From positions 744,001 through 808,000 of the forward strand of contig JAAKBF010000403.1 in the NCBI GenBank assembly GCA_012656075.1: a stretch of 64,000 bases of DNA. The letters are read 5' to 3'. The notes beneath the pieces were generated by a model. That model was given only the letters and a program-made list of their open reading frames with translations, was not told the DNA's origin and made no database searches. Of this stretch, positions 12,119-23,800 are shown one piece after another. The first letter of the stretch is position 1, and each line of letters opens with the position of its first letter. This stretch comes from Phytophthora hibernalis (lineage: Eukaryota; Oomycota; Peronosporomycetes; Peronosporales; Peronosporaceae). A program made the position numbers and the translations under genes.

Positions 12119-12395
12119 CAGTGCTTCCTAAAAATATATGGTACTAACAATATATTGCCATAATATGCGGCGCATAATTGATTTCCTGAGCAAGATGATA
12201 CCCTACAATAATTGATTGTTCAACCCTTTATTGACAAATTTTACCCAATCACGAGTACGATAAACTGGATTTTGACCAATCAAATCATCCATTAAAAATT
12301 GCAATAGTTGATGTTTCAATCTTCGTTTTCAGATGCAATAATTGAGGGTGGGATATGGACCACCCTCCGCTTCCATAGTATTTTAGGAAGCACTG
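12119..12395. mobile_element. Non-autonomous hAT-type MITE with intact 8-bp target duplication
   Basis: The left end CAGTGCTTCCTAAAA (12119-12133) is the perfect inverse of the right end TTTTAGGAAGCACTG (12381-12395). The element is flanked on both sides by GGCACAAT (12111-12118 and 12396-12403). The 8-bp duplication and CAG-starting ends are hallmarks of hAT elements. The 277-bp interior is AT-rich and non-coding, so transposition would have needed a transposase in trans. Confidence 0.88.
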
Positions 12396-12403
12396 GGCAC
12401 AAT

Positions 12404-12996
12404 CGTTTTACAGTAACAAGGAAAGACGTGTAGTGTAATGTATATTCATCCTTACATGGTGCTCCCGGAATCCTGGACGGATCGTAGAGCTATACTGCTC
12501 AACAACCATCCTCGATGGCCCATCTCGGTCCTGCAGTTGCAAATTGGTTCCATTACGTGAAGTTTGCTGCAAGTTCATGTGTTGAAAAGACCACCTTTAG
12601 ACTTAGCTGACAGGCGTCTTGCTCTCACGAGTCGTTGACTTAGTGCAACGGACGCAATGCAGACAACGACACCAAGCAGCCCGTCCATGGTCGATATTAA
12701 TACCGGGTACATTTGAGTCGTCAGTTCGCCCCGACTCGATTGTCAGTTTTGACTATTTCGAGTGCACGGCATCGTGCGTCATGCGCTCGTCTTCCCGAGA
12801 CTTCCTAATATCCACTTGCTCGAGCTTCATTTTTGGACTTGCACAGTGCTCTATCACCTTGGTCTCCATTGACCTCTCCTCTCTTGCAAAATCAGGCGCC
12901 TGCGACAGGTGCCACTCCCGATAGAGCTACGCGATCGCTTGACCGACCGACACTAGCGAATCCTCCAGGAAGAGCAGAGGTCGACAGCGAGAAGCC
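12404..12996. other. Region upstream of the LRAT-domain gene
   Basis: No gene is supported. It contains the presumed promoter of the gene starting at 12997. A weak Inr/FPR-like stretch (TTCATTTTTGGACTTG) lies at about 12825-12840, but it is some 160 bp from the ATG. Confidence 0.35.
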
Positions 12997-14174
12997 ATGG
13001 GCGGCGTGTACACGCGCGTGCAGAGCATTCCGTCGCTGCGGCCGGGCGACCACATTTGCATCTGGGACTACAGTCGCTGGCCGTTTTCGTACCAGCACCA
13101 CGGCATCGTGTGGCCTCCGGAGACCAACCGGCGGACATCCGCGTATGCCACGTGTGGAGTCCGTTGGAAGGGTATCGAGAAGCTCAGGAGGACTCGTGCT
13201 TCCGCATCTCAACACTCGAGGAGTTTCTGTACAACCGCAGCGTGAACGACCTGCGACTTGTGGAGTATCATACATCGGCGTTCAGAGACTTCTTGTCCAA
13301 ATGGGGAGAGGTTCACCGAGGCAAGTCAGATCTACCCGAAGTGGTATTGGCACGCTGCAAGTTTCTACTGGGTCTAGGCAAAGGAGACTTTAACATATTC
13401 ACTCAGAACTGCGAGCATGCTGCTCACTGGTGTAAAACTGGACAGCAGTGGTCCAAGCAGACGCTTACTGTCGTTCGAGACCGCGTACCGTTCGAGAAAC
13501 GGATGTCAAAAGAGGACGTGGACGCACTGTACAAGGAGATCGACGAGATCAAGGCCGTCTCACGGACGGTAGTGAACAACGTGCTCAGGTTATCAGGTTC
13601 CAAGGTGTACCTTCGTGTCCATGGCAACGAGTACGCTCGTATTCTGGACGATGGAGTGCACATTGGTGTCGTACCTCAGGGAGAGGATCCGGAGGCCTGT
13701 GGACGCACAGCCTTCCGACTGGAATGCTACTCGAAGCAGTACAACTGCGTCAAGGTGGCCTTCTTCCACGAGGAGTCAGGCCGCTACATGTTCAGTCGCT
13801 CGACCTTCTCGTGCTTCCGTGACTTGCGCATGAAGAAGGCCAACTGTTTACGCGGCACGTCCGGTATGCGCTGGGAGTACTCGTCGGCTGGGCATCTCAA
13901 CAGCATGAACCAGCACCGACGGTACATTGGCAAACGTGACGACGGACTGCTGGTGGACGTGAGTCTGCGCGGAGACGCGTCCTTCTTCGAGTTTGTACCA
14001 GTGCCCACACCAAAGGCCAAAGCCAGAGGACAGGTCGGGGCGTACGTGCCGCCGGACATCACTTTGATCACCCGAGCATATAATCATGCCAAGAGCGTGG
14101 AGGAGACCAGGTCGAAGAGTATGCTCGAGTTCGAGGAGGAACAGCGCGGACTGCCCGAGATCACCGAACTATGA
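12997..14174 (+). CDS. LRAT-domain (NlpC/P60-like) protein with C-terminal extension
   Basis: The N-terminus (residues about 15-150) is an LRAT fold. RPGDHICIWDYSRW precedes the paired histidines of QHHGIVW (about residue 34), and the catalytic-Cys motif follows in QNCEHAAHWC (about residue 139). The family performs thiol-based acyl transfer or phospholipase A1/2 chemistry on membrane lipids; the substrate here is unknown. Residues about 190-345 form a second region with spaced RVHGNEYARI, GRYMFSR and GRYIGKR-like strands that could be a beta-trefoil (inference). The start ATG at 12997 sits just ahead of the domain. One base appears missing at about 13112-13113 (GG before CCTCC). Restoring it joins two frames into 393 codons, so this looks like a sequence error rather than a dead gene. 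Confidence 0.8.
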
Positions 14175-15243
14175 CCAGGGCAACGACACAGCTGCTTCGT
14201 AATGAGGATCCAGAGTCCAGAGGACGTGGTTGAAGAGGTTTGGTACATTAGAGAACTATGAAATGGCACATCCCGTACAAATTTGAGTTTGGCAAACAGC
14301 AACTTCAAGAAGAAGAACAATCATCCGACCGTGAACTTCACGAGCGAAAGCAATGTCCTGTTTCAACCCAGTACGTGTATTATAATACCGGTATGGTACA
14401 GGAAGCGAAGCAGGACGAACCGCTGGTCGTTGGTCGAAGTGGAGAGTTTGGCAGTCTTGTTTGCCGCCACATGTCGTGCGGTGCCTTGCGATCGTTACGT
14501 CACTGCGAACCAGCCAATTCTTGCCACCACACGATGGGTATTCTTCTGACGTCGGGCGTCTGGTCGTCCTTGTCAAGCATGGCGCAGGGTATTTTAAAAC
14601 TAGATACAGTATTATCTGATGTCGCCCCAAGCAGTGCACGAATTCTCCATCGTGTCATCGGGTTGATCCGCCTGATGAAATGCACATCGTACTGGTGCTC
14701 CGGCCCGAGACGCAAATTTATCCCAGGATCGTATTGATATGGGGACAAGTGTATGCATGACTGGCTGGCGGAGGTTCAGCGACGAAAGCAACCGTTACTT
14801 TGTCATGTTGCACTCGTCGGTGCGGGACCAAGTCAGTGGTTGTCCCCTGCTCATAATGCTGCAAAATTAGCACCGAGGCGAGCAAAATGATGCCATGAAT
14901 CTGGGTTGAACTTTGCTCCTCGGATTGGGCGAAATTCTGCATGCGATACGGCTGCTGCTCATCATTTGCCAATTTGCAGCTTGTGCGAGAACTCCTTCCG
15001 AGTACCACGCACCTCTGCATCGTCGTCTTCGTTTCGCGTCCCTACGGTCCATCTGAGTCGCGAGCCGTACCTATCGCTACAGTACAACCCGACGACTGCA
15101 AGTCAAGCGCTGGAACACGCCAAGCGTCTTCCACTACAAACTGCCTCAGCTGCGGGTCCATTGCCATTACCGCTTCCGCTGTGAGAGCCCGACATTCACT
15201 CTTGCAAAGGAGACGTTGAAGTCGCCTTTTTGCGCAAATTGAC
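14175..15243. other. Intergenic region between LRAT-domain and lipin genes
   Basis: Open frames here (for example 14258-14737) show no recognisable domain and no consistent coding signal. I see nothing that can be supported as a gene. The sequence just ahead of 15244 (GACATTCACTCTTGC at about 15190) resembles a weak oomycete initiator. Confidence 0.4.
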
Positions 15244-17315
15244 ATGAACGTCATCTACTCGGTCAAAGATTACGTGAGCAACGTCTTCCACTCGGACGCG
15301 GGCTCCGGTGCCATTGATGTGGTGGCCGTGCAACAGCCCGACGGACTGTTGCGCTGCTCGCCCTTCCACGTGCACTTCGGCTCGGTCAAGCAGCAGGACA
15401 CGCAGGTGACGCTCCAAGTCAATGGCCAGGTCGTGTCTGGCGTTCGCATGAAGGTGCTTCAACTGCAACTTGCACCTTGCGGAGTGATGGTCGTCCTAAC
15501 TGTTATATGATGACGAATCTTGTTTGCAGCTTGGCGCAGCTGGAGAGGCCTACTTCGTCCACCAAGTGCAAGAACCTGTTGACGAAAAGACTATCTGGCG
15601 TCTCCATTGCCCAGTCCCATCAGCAGCATCGGCGACGCAGAAGAATTGGAGCAAAGCGACACTTTGCGCAAAAGTTTGCACAGCCCGAAGACGAAGAGGA
15701 TGCTCTGGACGAGTTGCACCTGGAACAAGTTGCAAATGCAAAGGGAAACGAGTCGTTGATGTGGGGATGGGGCGCCTTGCCAATGTTGCGCAACGGCGAA
15801 GAAGAGGACGATCTGCCTCCGATGGTCAAGAGCGCTTCGGTTTATTTCGATGCGATGGACATCGAGGCCAATGCGGCGTTGAACGCTGCAGCTGAAGAAA
15901 CTGGAAACTATTTCGCCCACCCGTCCATGTCGCTTTGCGGCCACTTGTTGGACCAGGCGGAGACGGAGGAAGCCGTGCATCGGATTTTTGCACAGCACAT
16001 TGTCACGTTCGACATTTTTGCGCAAAATGCTGCAACAATTCTTGCAAACCCGAATTTGCGGTTTTTCGTGGATGGCAAACTGTCGTCGTATACTACGGAT
16101 ATGCAGACCTATCTCGTAGCGCGGGTGCTATTCCCATATCCCCAACACTTATCCGTTGGTACTTCTCCAATTGAAAATGGGGATAAGAAAATATCCAAGT
16201 CATCGATGGACCTGGTTATTATGAATATCCAAAAGGATATTAAAGTCACGAAGGACAAGGAGGGCGTCAAGACTTCTGGCTCAAGCCTATCATTCACCCG
16301 TCGGCCTTCCACGCTAGAGCCGTTGGAAGAAGTTGGCAGTGACGATGGTGAATCCACGCAAGACACTGCAAGTTTCACCAGCGAACCGTACTTTATGAAA
16401 AGTCTGCAACCTTCGCAAGAGGAATTACTCGCTATGGGCCTACGCGTGGGCTCGAATGATATCGCGTTCGTGCTACGCTCGCAAGGTGCAGGCGAGGTGG
16501 CGCGCGTGGAGGCGAAGTTGTATTTGTGGCCGGTTACTGCGAAGGTTGTGATTGCTCAGATTGATGGTGCCATCTCAAGCAGTGCTGCAACTGGGAGTAT
16601 GTTCAAGCGCAGGGACCCGGCTGCGATGCACCCAGGAGCTGTCGAGTTCTACTCGAAATTGGCACGGAACGGCTACCGCGTCGTATACGTCACTTGTCAC
16701 GGCCTTTCTCAGGCTAATATGCTCCACACCTTGCTGCACGATAGCGCTGGAGAGGATGGGGAGATCGCACTGCCAATGGGCCCCGTACTGCTCTCACCTG
16801 ATCGTCTTCTCGCTACGTCCAGCAACGAGATGATCGACGCCCAAGACTTTAAAGTTGCTGCGCTTGGGGCTCTGCGTGCACTCTTCCCGCGAGAGGTGAA
16901 CCCGTTCTACGCAGCATTCGGCACAACTCAAACCGATAGCATTGTCTTTACTCAGGTCGGTGTTTTCTCAGGAAAGGTGTTCGTCGTTGACCCCGCAGAT
17001 GGAAGTCTACGACACAGGTCTCTGATGGGGTTCCATGAGTCGTACACAAGTCTGTTGGATCGCATGGATGCCATGTTTCCGCCCATTTACTCCCCGACGA
17101 CGCAAGTTCCGATGCCACCTCCCAGTAACTCACAACTGCTCGTGTTGACACTCCAGTCGGTGTCAAGTAACCTCAGCACCAGTTCACGCGGATCGTTCAT
17201 TGAAGACGAGCAACTCGTGTCCGAAGCTGTTGCGTCGCAAGTTCGCTCGCGAAATCTCGCGGATGAGGCGTACAACGACCTCAACTTCTGGCGAATTGAA
17301 CCAGGCCTCGTGTAG
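15244..17315 (+). CDS. Lipin-family protein with degenerate phosphatase motif (probable pseudo-phosphatase)
   Basis: Exon 1 (15244-15453) encodes a clear N-LIP domain: YSVKDYVSNVFHSDAGSGAI, then LRCSPFHVHFGS. A GT-AG intron (15454-15529, 76 nt) restores the expected junction VRMK/LGAAGEAYFV. The C-LIP domain spans about residues 400-595 and includes MHPGAVEFYSKLARNGYRV, LLSPDRL and NPFYAAFG. Active lipins are Mg-dependent phosphatidate phosphatases using DxDGT, in which the first Asp is the nucleophile. Here the motif is QIDGA (Gln codon 16557-16559, about residue 413) and the following positions are also altered. Catalysis is therefore unlikely; a regulatory or scaffold role is inference. 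One extra A in AAAA at 15585-15588 breaks the frame; removing it gives 664 residues. Confidence 0.85.
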
Positions 17316-17558
17316 CCCCAAGTAGCCCCCATTAACTATGCTAACTGATTTTGAATTGTTTTCTAAGAAGCTCTTGTGTCTGCTTCGGTGCAAGTACTGT
17401 CGGATTGGTCATGGTGGTTTCGTGGGGATGCAAGACCAAGTGACCAAGGCTGTGAACATCTCGAAACGGGCGACTGCTTCAAGCCCGACGCTTCATTTCG
17501 AATTTGCCCCAAGCGCTGCTCGAGCTCACTACCTTATTGACAGCATTGACACCTCAAA

Positions 17559-20500
17559 ATGCGGCGTCGTTTGATGAAAGAGAATCCCGTTGGCGATCAC
17601 CTTCCCGGAGTGGCGGGACATTCAGGAGCCGAGGATGGATCCGGAGGACCGACACCCCAGCATGCAAAAGGCGTAGCGTGGGCGACCCCGGCACCCAAAT
17701 ATTTATTCACGAGTCCGGTACCTCCTGCACGAGGAAGTCTGGAAACGATGCGTTCACTGGATCTGCGGGACAAGAAGAAACTGCGTTGCATTTGGCTCGC
17801 ACCCGACGAAGGTAACAATGGCAGGTTTGAAAAAGTGTGCAGAGATATTAATGATGTAGTGTTGAGCAGGTGACCAGCAGATTGTGCGACCCCCACCGCT
17901 GGATAGCATGCAATACGCACAAATAAGTGTGAGTCGGAGGGCGTTCGGTTGGTGTTTTCGGGTCTAATTACTTGTTCTACATACATCGTTCAGGCGACAA
18001 TGTTCGGTCACAACGCTATGGAGAAAATTAAGCGAACGGACAACCTCTCGATGCAACTTGAGCGCAGTGACCGCTATATGGATGCCATGCACACTTACGA
18101 ACAGGCTGCTAAAATGCTCGTACGTTGCTAGCATCGGCATTTACGTTATTCTTCTGCTAACTTCATGAATCACAATTGCAGCTCCGATGTATACAAAAGC
18201 GAGAGAAACCCCTGGTGTTATGATTGATGAACTCAAATGGTTGCGTATCGACTACGAAATTCGCTGTGTACAGCTTGTTGCGCTTTGTATGTGTGGAGCA
18301 CGGAAGACCGCGGCAACAGGGGACAATACTGCCTTTCTGGTACGTCTGAACTACCAAGATTTTAGTGAGTGCATCTGCAGCGTTCTAATAATTCGGTGCA
18401 CAACCATCGTATAGCTGCTGAAGAAGGCGGAGGAATTGACGGCTCGGGATGGACTTCAATACTGCAAAAGCACGTTCAACGTGCCGCAGTGTTCCAGAAT
18501 ATGGCAAACTACTACAAGAAGCAAAAGAAGTATCAAGCGGCGCTACAGATTGCAGAGAAGGCAGTGCGTATCAACGATAAGCTCGCGCCTGGTGATCGTT
18601 TTCCCATTGCGTACTTCTTGCAAGCATGTCTACACGGATTGTTGCAAGCACCCTCCAAAGCTGGATTTATGTATACAGCATGCCTCACAGTTGCTGAGTC
18701 ACAGCGTCCAAGCCACAATGATGGTGCAGTGAACGAGAGCCCCAAGCTGTTGAAGTGTTTCACACGCTCAAGGCTGCAACTCTGCACAACCTGGCAATCG
18801 AGTGGGCCAATTTAAATATGCCCGATCAAACTCGCGACGCACTTGCGAGTGCTATGGAAGTCGGAGCTCACTACCTTCCCCAAACGCACCCCGTGGTCGT
18901 GCGTATACTAGAAACCTACAAGGTAATGCGGGTAAATTTCCTGTTCCACAGCAGCAGAAGTACTCCAGCACCAATTGGGGATCCCCGCAGAGCGTTGCTC
19001 GACCCAGTGTTCCCGTTCGTCCTACCTCGCCACCGCCACTCGAAAAGGGTAACAAGCGACCACTTCCGCCCAGTGCACAGAGGACTTCACATGAATCGCC
19101 AGGTAACCTGACCAGCCCTCGAACGAGACGGCTATCATCTCGCGAAGCTTATCATCCGGAATCTGAAGATATTAGCCCTGTGCCGCCTTCGGCGCGGCGA
19201 CCTACAAGTCCGACGTCTGTAGCTGTAGTATCACCTCGCGCTAGGGCCGTCAAGAGATCAACCACAATTCCAGAAGTGCCAGCAAGACTTTCAGGCCAGA
19301 CCCTGCCGCTTGGAGTCACGCGCACATCACATCTTTGGGCAGTACCAGACAAGATCTATGGTCATTCGTTAGGAGGAAATACAACCCCCACAAAGAGCGC
19401 GTTCTTGAAGAGGCCCGGGCATATGGTATTCGACGGCGAGCAGCAATGCGAATACAGGTACGTAATAAAGGAGGACTCAGGAGATACTATCGGCAAAACT
19501 AACGCGGTTCTTGTTATAGAAATCGTGGCGGAGTGCTCTTTGCGACATCGCGCCGTCAAGCGAAAGGAAAAGGCAGCCACCCTGATTCAAAGTATTCTAC
19601 GCATGCACTATCAGAAAACGCAGTTTAAGCAAATTATTCATAGGATACGACGAACGCAAGCTGTATGGCGAGGTGGAGTGGCTCGGTCGCGTAAGAAAGT
19701 TACCCTGGGATCGATAGTTCAGATTCAAACTGCCTGGCGCTCTCGAAACGAACGTGCAAAGTATGCGATCAAGAAGATTCGTTTGATGGTTCTCCAGTCT
19801 GTGGTGCGTGGGTTCTTGGCAAGAGCGACACGAACCCGAAAATTGAAGGCTGTAGTGGAGATCCAGGCACAAATACGACGGCATTTGTGCCAACGAGAAT
19901 TTAACAGACCCATCTTTGCCGCTGCTACAATCAATCGTGTGCTACGAGGCATGTACGCTCGAAAGATGCTGTCGAACGCGATTAAGTGTGTGGTGGGAGC
20001 TGCTCTGGATGAGATTAAGGAGTCTGTTGTTGTGAGCGCTGTGATTGTGAGAGATGTGGCGTTCCGGGCAACTAAAGTAGCCATCGAAAGCGCACTCGAG
20101 CATATTGTGACGGCAGCCTCCCTTGAGCCCGAATATGATTCTGACCATCCCCAAGATGATGCTGATATTAAAGTTGTCGACGGTATTCACAATGACAATG
20201 TATTTGCACCTGAAAATGCGCCAGCCCACAAAAGTAATGAGAGCTGTAACACAGAGAGAAGAGAGGAAAATGATGCTACCGAATCGACCGACAACCAGGC
20301 AGGAGAATCGGAGGCACCTTTGATTGATGATTTCAGCAAACATGGATTGCGCACGGCCGACCAAAAGCACGAAGAAACAAACACAATAACAACGAGCACT
20401 TCGCCTGATATTGAAAGCTCAGGAAAACATCCTCTCTCCCTGTTGCTAAAAAACGACTCAGACTTTGCAATCATCGAAGCCATGATGAGCAGCACGATTT

Positions 20501-20805
20501 CCAGGTTTGTAGAGACCTCAATCACCAGTGCAATCGAAGATTGCAGCAACGATATTAAACGCGCTGCAATCAAGCCGAACCAGCAGAACAACTACGACAG
20601 CTCTAACGATCCCATTGCATTCCAAACTCCAGAAATTAAAGAGCTGCAAGAACCAGAGCTTCCAGTGCCAATGAAAACCGCCGCTATCGACCCCAGCGAC
20701 CACAAGACCATGACGACTGCGAGCAATGTAGCTGAGGCAGACCCAGATGTGACTGCTGCCGTTGAGAAATTGGTCACTGCTGCACTCGCGTACAGCGCTC
20801 GCTAA
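17559..20805 (+). CDS. TPR and IQ-motif (calmodulin-binding) protein
   Basis: Proposed exons are 17559-17811, 17994-18119, 18182-18339 and 18415 onward, with GT-AG introns (182, 62 and 75 nt). The N-terminal half carries TPR-like helices (SDRYMDAMHTYEQAAKML; NMANYYKKQKKYQAALQIA; LHNLAIEWANLNMPDQ). After a Pro/Ser-rich linker come about six IQ motifs between 19570 and 19980 (AATLIQSILRMHYQK, TQAVWRGGVARSRK, VQIQTAWRSRNERAK, LQSVVRGFLARATR, VEIQAQIRRHLCQRE, INRVLRGMYARK). An acidic tail ends at TAA 20803-20805. Indels are needed at about 18024-18027 (+1) and at 18218, 18466-18469, 18754 and 18922 (-1 each), giving about 976 residues. Calmodulin binding is a family expectation. A possible 62-nt intron (19458-19519) reads through in frame and was not used. 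The tandem array begins 13 nt after the stop. Confidence 0.7.
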
Positions 20806-20817
20806 AGCAAAGCAGCG

Positions 20818-23800
20818 GTGCTCTCTCAGGAGGAGAGCGTGGCGGAGACGGACCCGGCGGTGGAAACGACCAAGGCGGATCCCGCAATGGAGGAAGCGGC
20901 CGCACCGGTCGAGACGAAGCCGGAGCCGGTGGCGGTGGTTGCAGACGTGGACGCGGTGATGACAGCGGTGCTCTCGCAGGAGGAGAGCGTGGCGGAGATC
21001 AAGCCGGCGGTGGAAGCGACCATGGCGGAGCCCGCAATGGAGGAAGCGGCCGCACCGGTCGAGACGAAGCCGGAGCCGGTGGCGGTGGTTGCAGATGTGG
21101 ACGCGGCGATGACAGCGGTGCTCTCGCAGGAGGAGAGCGTGGCGGAGACGGACCCGGTGGTGGAAGCGACCATGGCGGAGCCCGCAATGGAGGAAGCGGC
21201 CGCACCGGTCGAGACGAAGCCGGAGCCGGTGGCGGTGGTTGCAGACGTGGACGCGGTGATGACAGCGGTGCTCTCGCAGGAGGAGAGCGTGGCGGATATC
21301 AAGCCGGCGGTGGAAGCGACCATGGCGGAGCCCGCAATGGAGGAAGCGGCCGCACCGGTCGAGACGAAGCCGGAGCCGGTGGCGGTGGTTGCAGATGTGG
21401 ACGCGGCGATGACAGCGGTGCTCTCGCAGGAGGAGAGCGTGGCGGAGACGGACGCGGTGGTGGAAGCGACCAAGGCGGATCCCGCAATGGAGGAAGCGGC
21501 TGCACCGGTCGAGACGAAGCCGGAGCCGGTGGCGGTGGTTGCAGACGTGGACGCGGTGATGACAGAGGTGCTCTCGCAGGAGGAGAACGTGGCGGAGACG
21601 GACCCGATGGTGGAAGCGACCAAGGCGGAGCCCGCAATGGAGGAAGCGGCTGCACCGGTCGAGACGAAGCCGGAGCCGGTGGCGGTGGTTGCAGACGTGG
21701 ACGCGGTGATGACAGCGGTGCTCTCGCAGGAGGAGAGCGTGGCGGAGATCAAGCCGGCGGTGGAAGCGACCATGGCGGAGCCCGCAATGGAGGAAGCGGC
21801 CGCACCGGTCGAGACGAAGCCGGAACCGGTGGCGGGGATGCAGACGTGGACGCGGTGATGACAGCGGTGCTCTCGCAGGTGGAGAGCGTGGCGGAGATCA
21901 AGCCGGCGGTGGAAGCGACCATGGCGGAGCCCGCAATGGAGGAAGCGGCCGCACCGGTCGAGACGAAGCCGGAACCGGTGGCGGGGATGCAGACGTGGAC
22001 GCGGTGATGACAGCGGTGCTCTCGCAGGAGGAGAGCGTGGCGGAGATCAAGCCGGCGGTGGAAGCGACCATGGCGGAGCCCGCAATGGAGGAAGCGGCTG
22101 CACCGGTCGAGACGAAGCCGGAGCCGGTGGCGGTGGTTGCAGACGTGGACGCGGTGATGACAGCGGTGCTCTCGCAGGTGGAGAACGTGGCGGAGACGGA
22201 CCCGATGGTGGAAGCGACCAAGGCGGAGCCCGCAATGGAGGAAGCGGCTGCACCGGTCGAGACGAAGCCGGAGCCGGTGGCAGGGGATGCAGACGTGGAC
22301 GCGGTGATGACAGCGGTGCTCTCGCAGGTGGAGAGCGTGGCGGAGACGGACTCGGTGGTGGAAGCGACCAAGGCGGAGCCCGCAATGGAGGAAGCGGCTG
22401 CACCGGTCGAGACGAAGCCGGAGCCGGTGGCGGTGGTTGCAGACGTGGACGCGGTGATGACAGCGGTGCTCTCGCAGGAGGAGAGCGTGGCGGAGATCAA
22501 GCCGGCGGTGGAAGCGACCATGGCGGAGCCCGCAATGGAGGAAGCGGCCGCACCGGTCGAGACGAAGCCGGAGCCGGTGGCGGGGGATGCAGACGTGGAC
22601 GCGGTGATGACAGCGGTGCTCTCGCAGGTGGAGAGCGTGGCGGAGACGGACTCGGTGGTGGAAGCGACCAAGGCGGAGCCCGCAATGGAGGAAGCGGCTG
22701 CACCGGTCGAGACGAAGCCGGAGCCGGTGGCGGTGGTTGCAGACGTGGACGCGGTGATGACAGCGGTGCTCTCGCAGGAGGAGAGCGTGGCGGAGACGGA
22801 CCCGTGGTGGAAGCGACCAAGGCGGAGCCCGCAATGGAGGAAGCGGCTGCACCGGTCGAGACGAAGCCGGAGCCGGTGGCGGGGATGCAGACGTGGACGC
22901 GGTGATGACAGCGGTGCTCTCGCAGGTGGAGAACGTGGCGGAGACGGACCCGATGGTGGAAGCGACCAAGGCGGAGCCCGCAATGGAGGAAGCGGCTGCA
23001 CCGGTCGAGACGAAGCCGGAGCCGGTGGCAGGGGATGCAGACGTGGACGCGGTGATGACAGCGGTGCTCTCGCAGGTGGAGAGCGTGGCGGAGACGGACT
23101 CGGTGGTGGAAGCGACCAAGGCGGAGCCCGCAATGGAGGAAGCGGCTGCACCGGTCGAGACGAAGCCGGAGCCGGTGGCGGTGGTTGCAGACGTGGACGC
23201 GGTGATGACAGCGGTGCTCTCGCAGGAGGAGAGCGTGGCGGAGATCAAGCCGGCGGTGGAAGCGACCATGGCGGAGCCCGCAATGGAGGAAGCGGCCGCA
23301 CCGGTCGAGACGAAGCCGGAGCCGGTGGCGGGGATGCAGACGTGGACGCGGTGATGACAGCGGTGCTCTCGCAGGAGGAGAGCGTGGCGGAGATCAAGCC
23401 GGCGGTGGAAGCGACCATGGCGGAGCCCGCAATGGAGAAGCGGCCGCACCGGTCGAGACGAAGCCGGAGCCGGTGGCGGGGATGCAGACGTGGACGCGGT
23501 GATGACAGCGGTGCTCTCGCAGGTGGAGAGCGTGGCGGAGATCAAGCCGGCGGTGGAAGCGACCATGGCGGAGCCCGCAATGGAGGAAGCGGCTGCACCG
23601 GTCGAGACGAAGCCGGAGCCGGTGGCGGTGGATGCAGACGTGGACGCGGTGATGACAGCGGTGCTCTCGCAGGTGGAGAACGTGGCGGAGACGGACCCGA
23701 TGGTGGAAGCGACCAAGGCGGAGCCCGCAATGGAGGAAGCGGCTGCACCGGTCGAGACGAAGCCGGAGCCGGTGGCAGGGGATGCAGACGTGGACGCGGT

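Noticed and set aside
14258..14737. Open frames between the LRAT-domain and lipin genes as a gene
   Set aside because: No domain, no codon preference and overlapping frames on both strands.
17338..17574. Separate gene ahead of the TPR/IQ gene
   Set aside because: Short frame without domain; more likely 5' leader of the gene starting at 17559.
19458..19519. 62-nt intron GTACGT...TTATAG in the TPR/IQ gene
   Set aside because: Splicing it would shift the IQ motifs out of frame unless another indel is assumed; the read-through keeps the frame. Left open.
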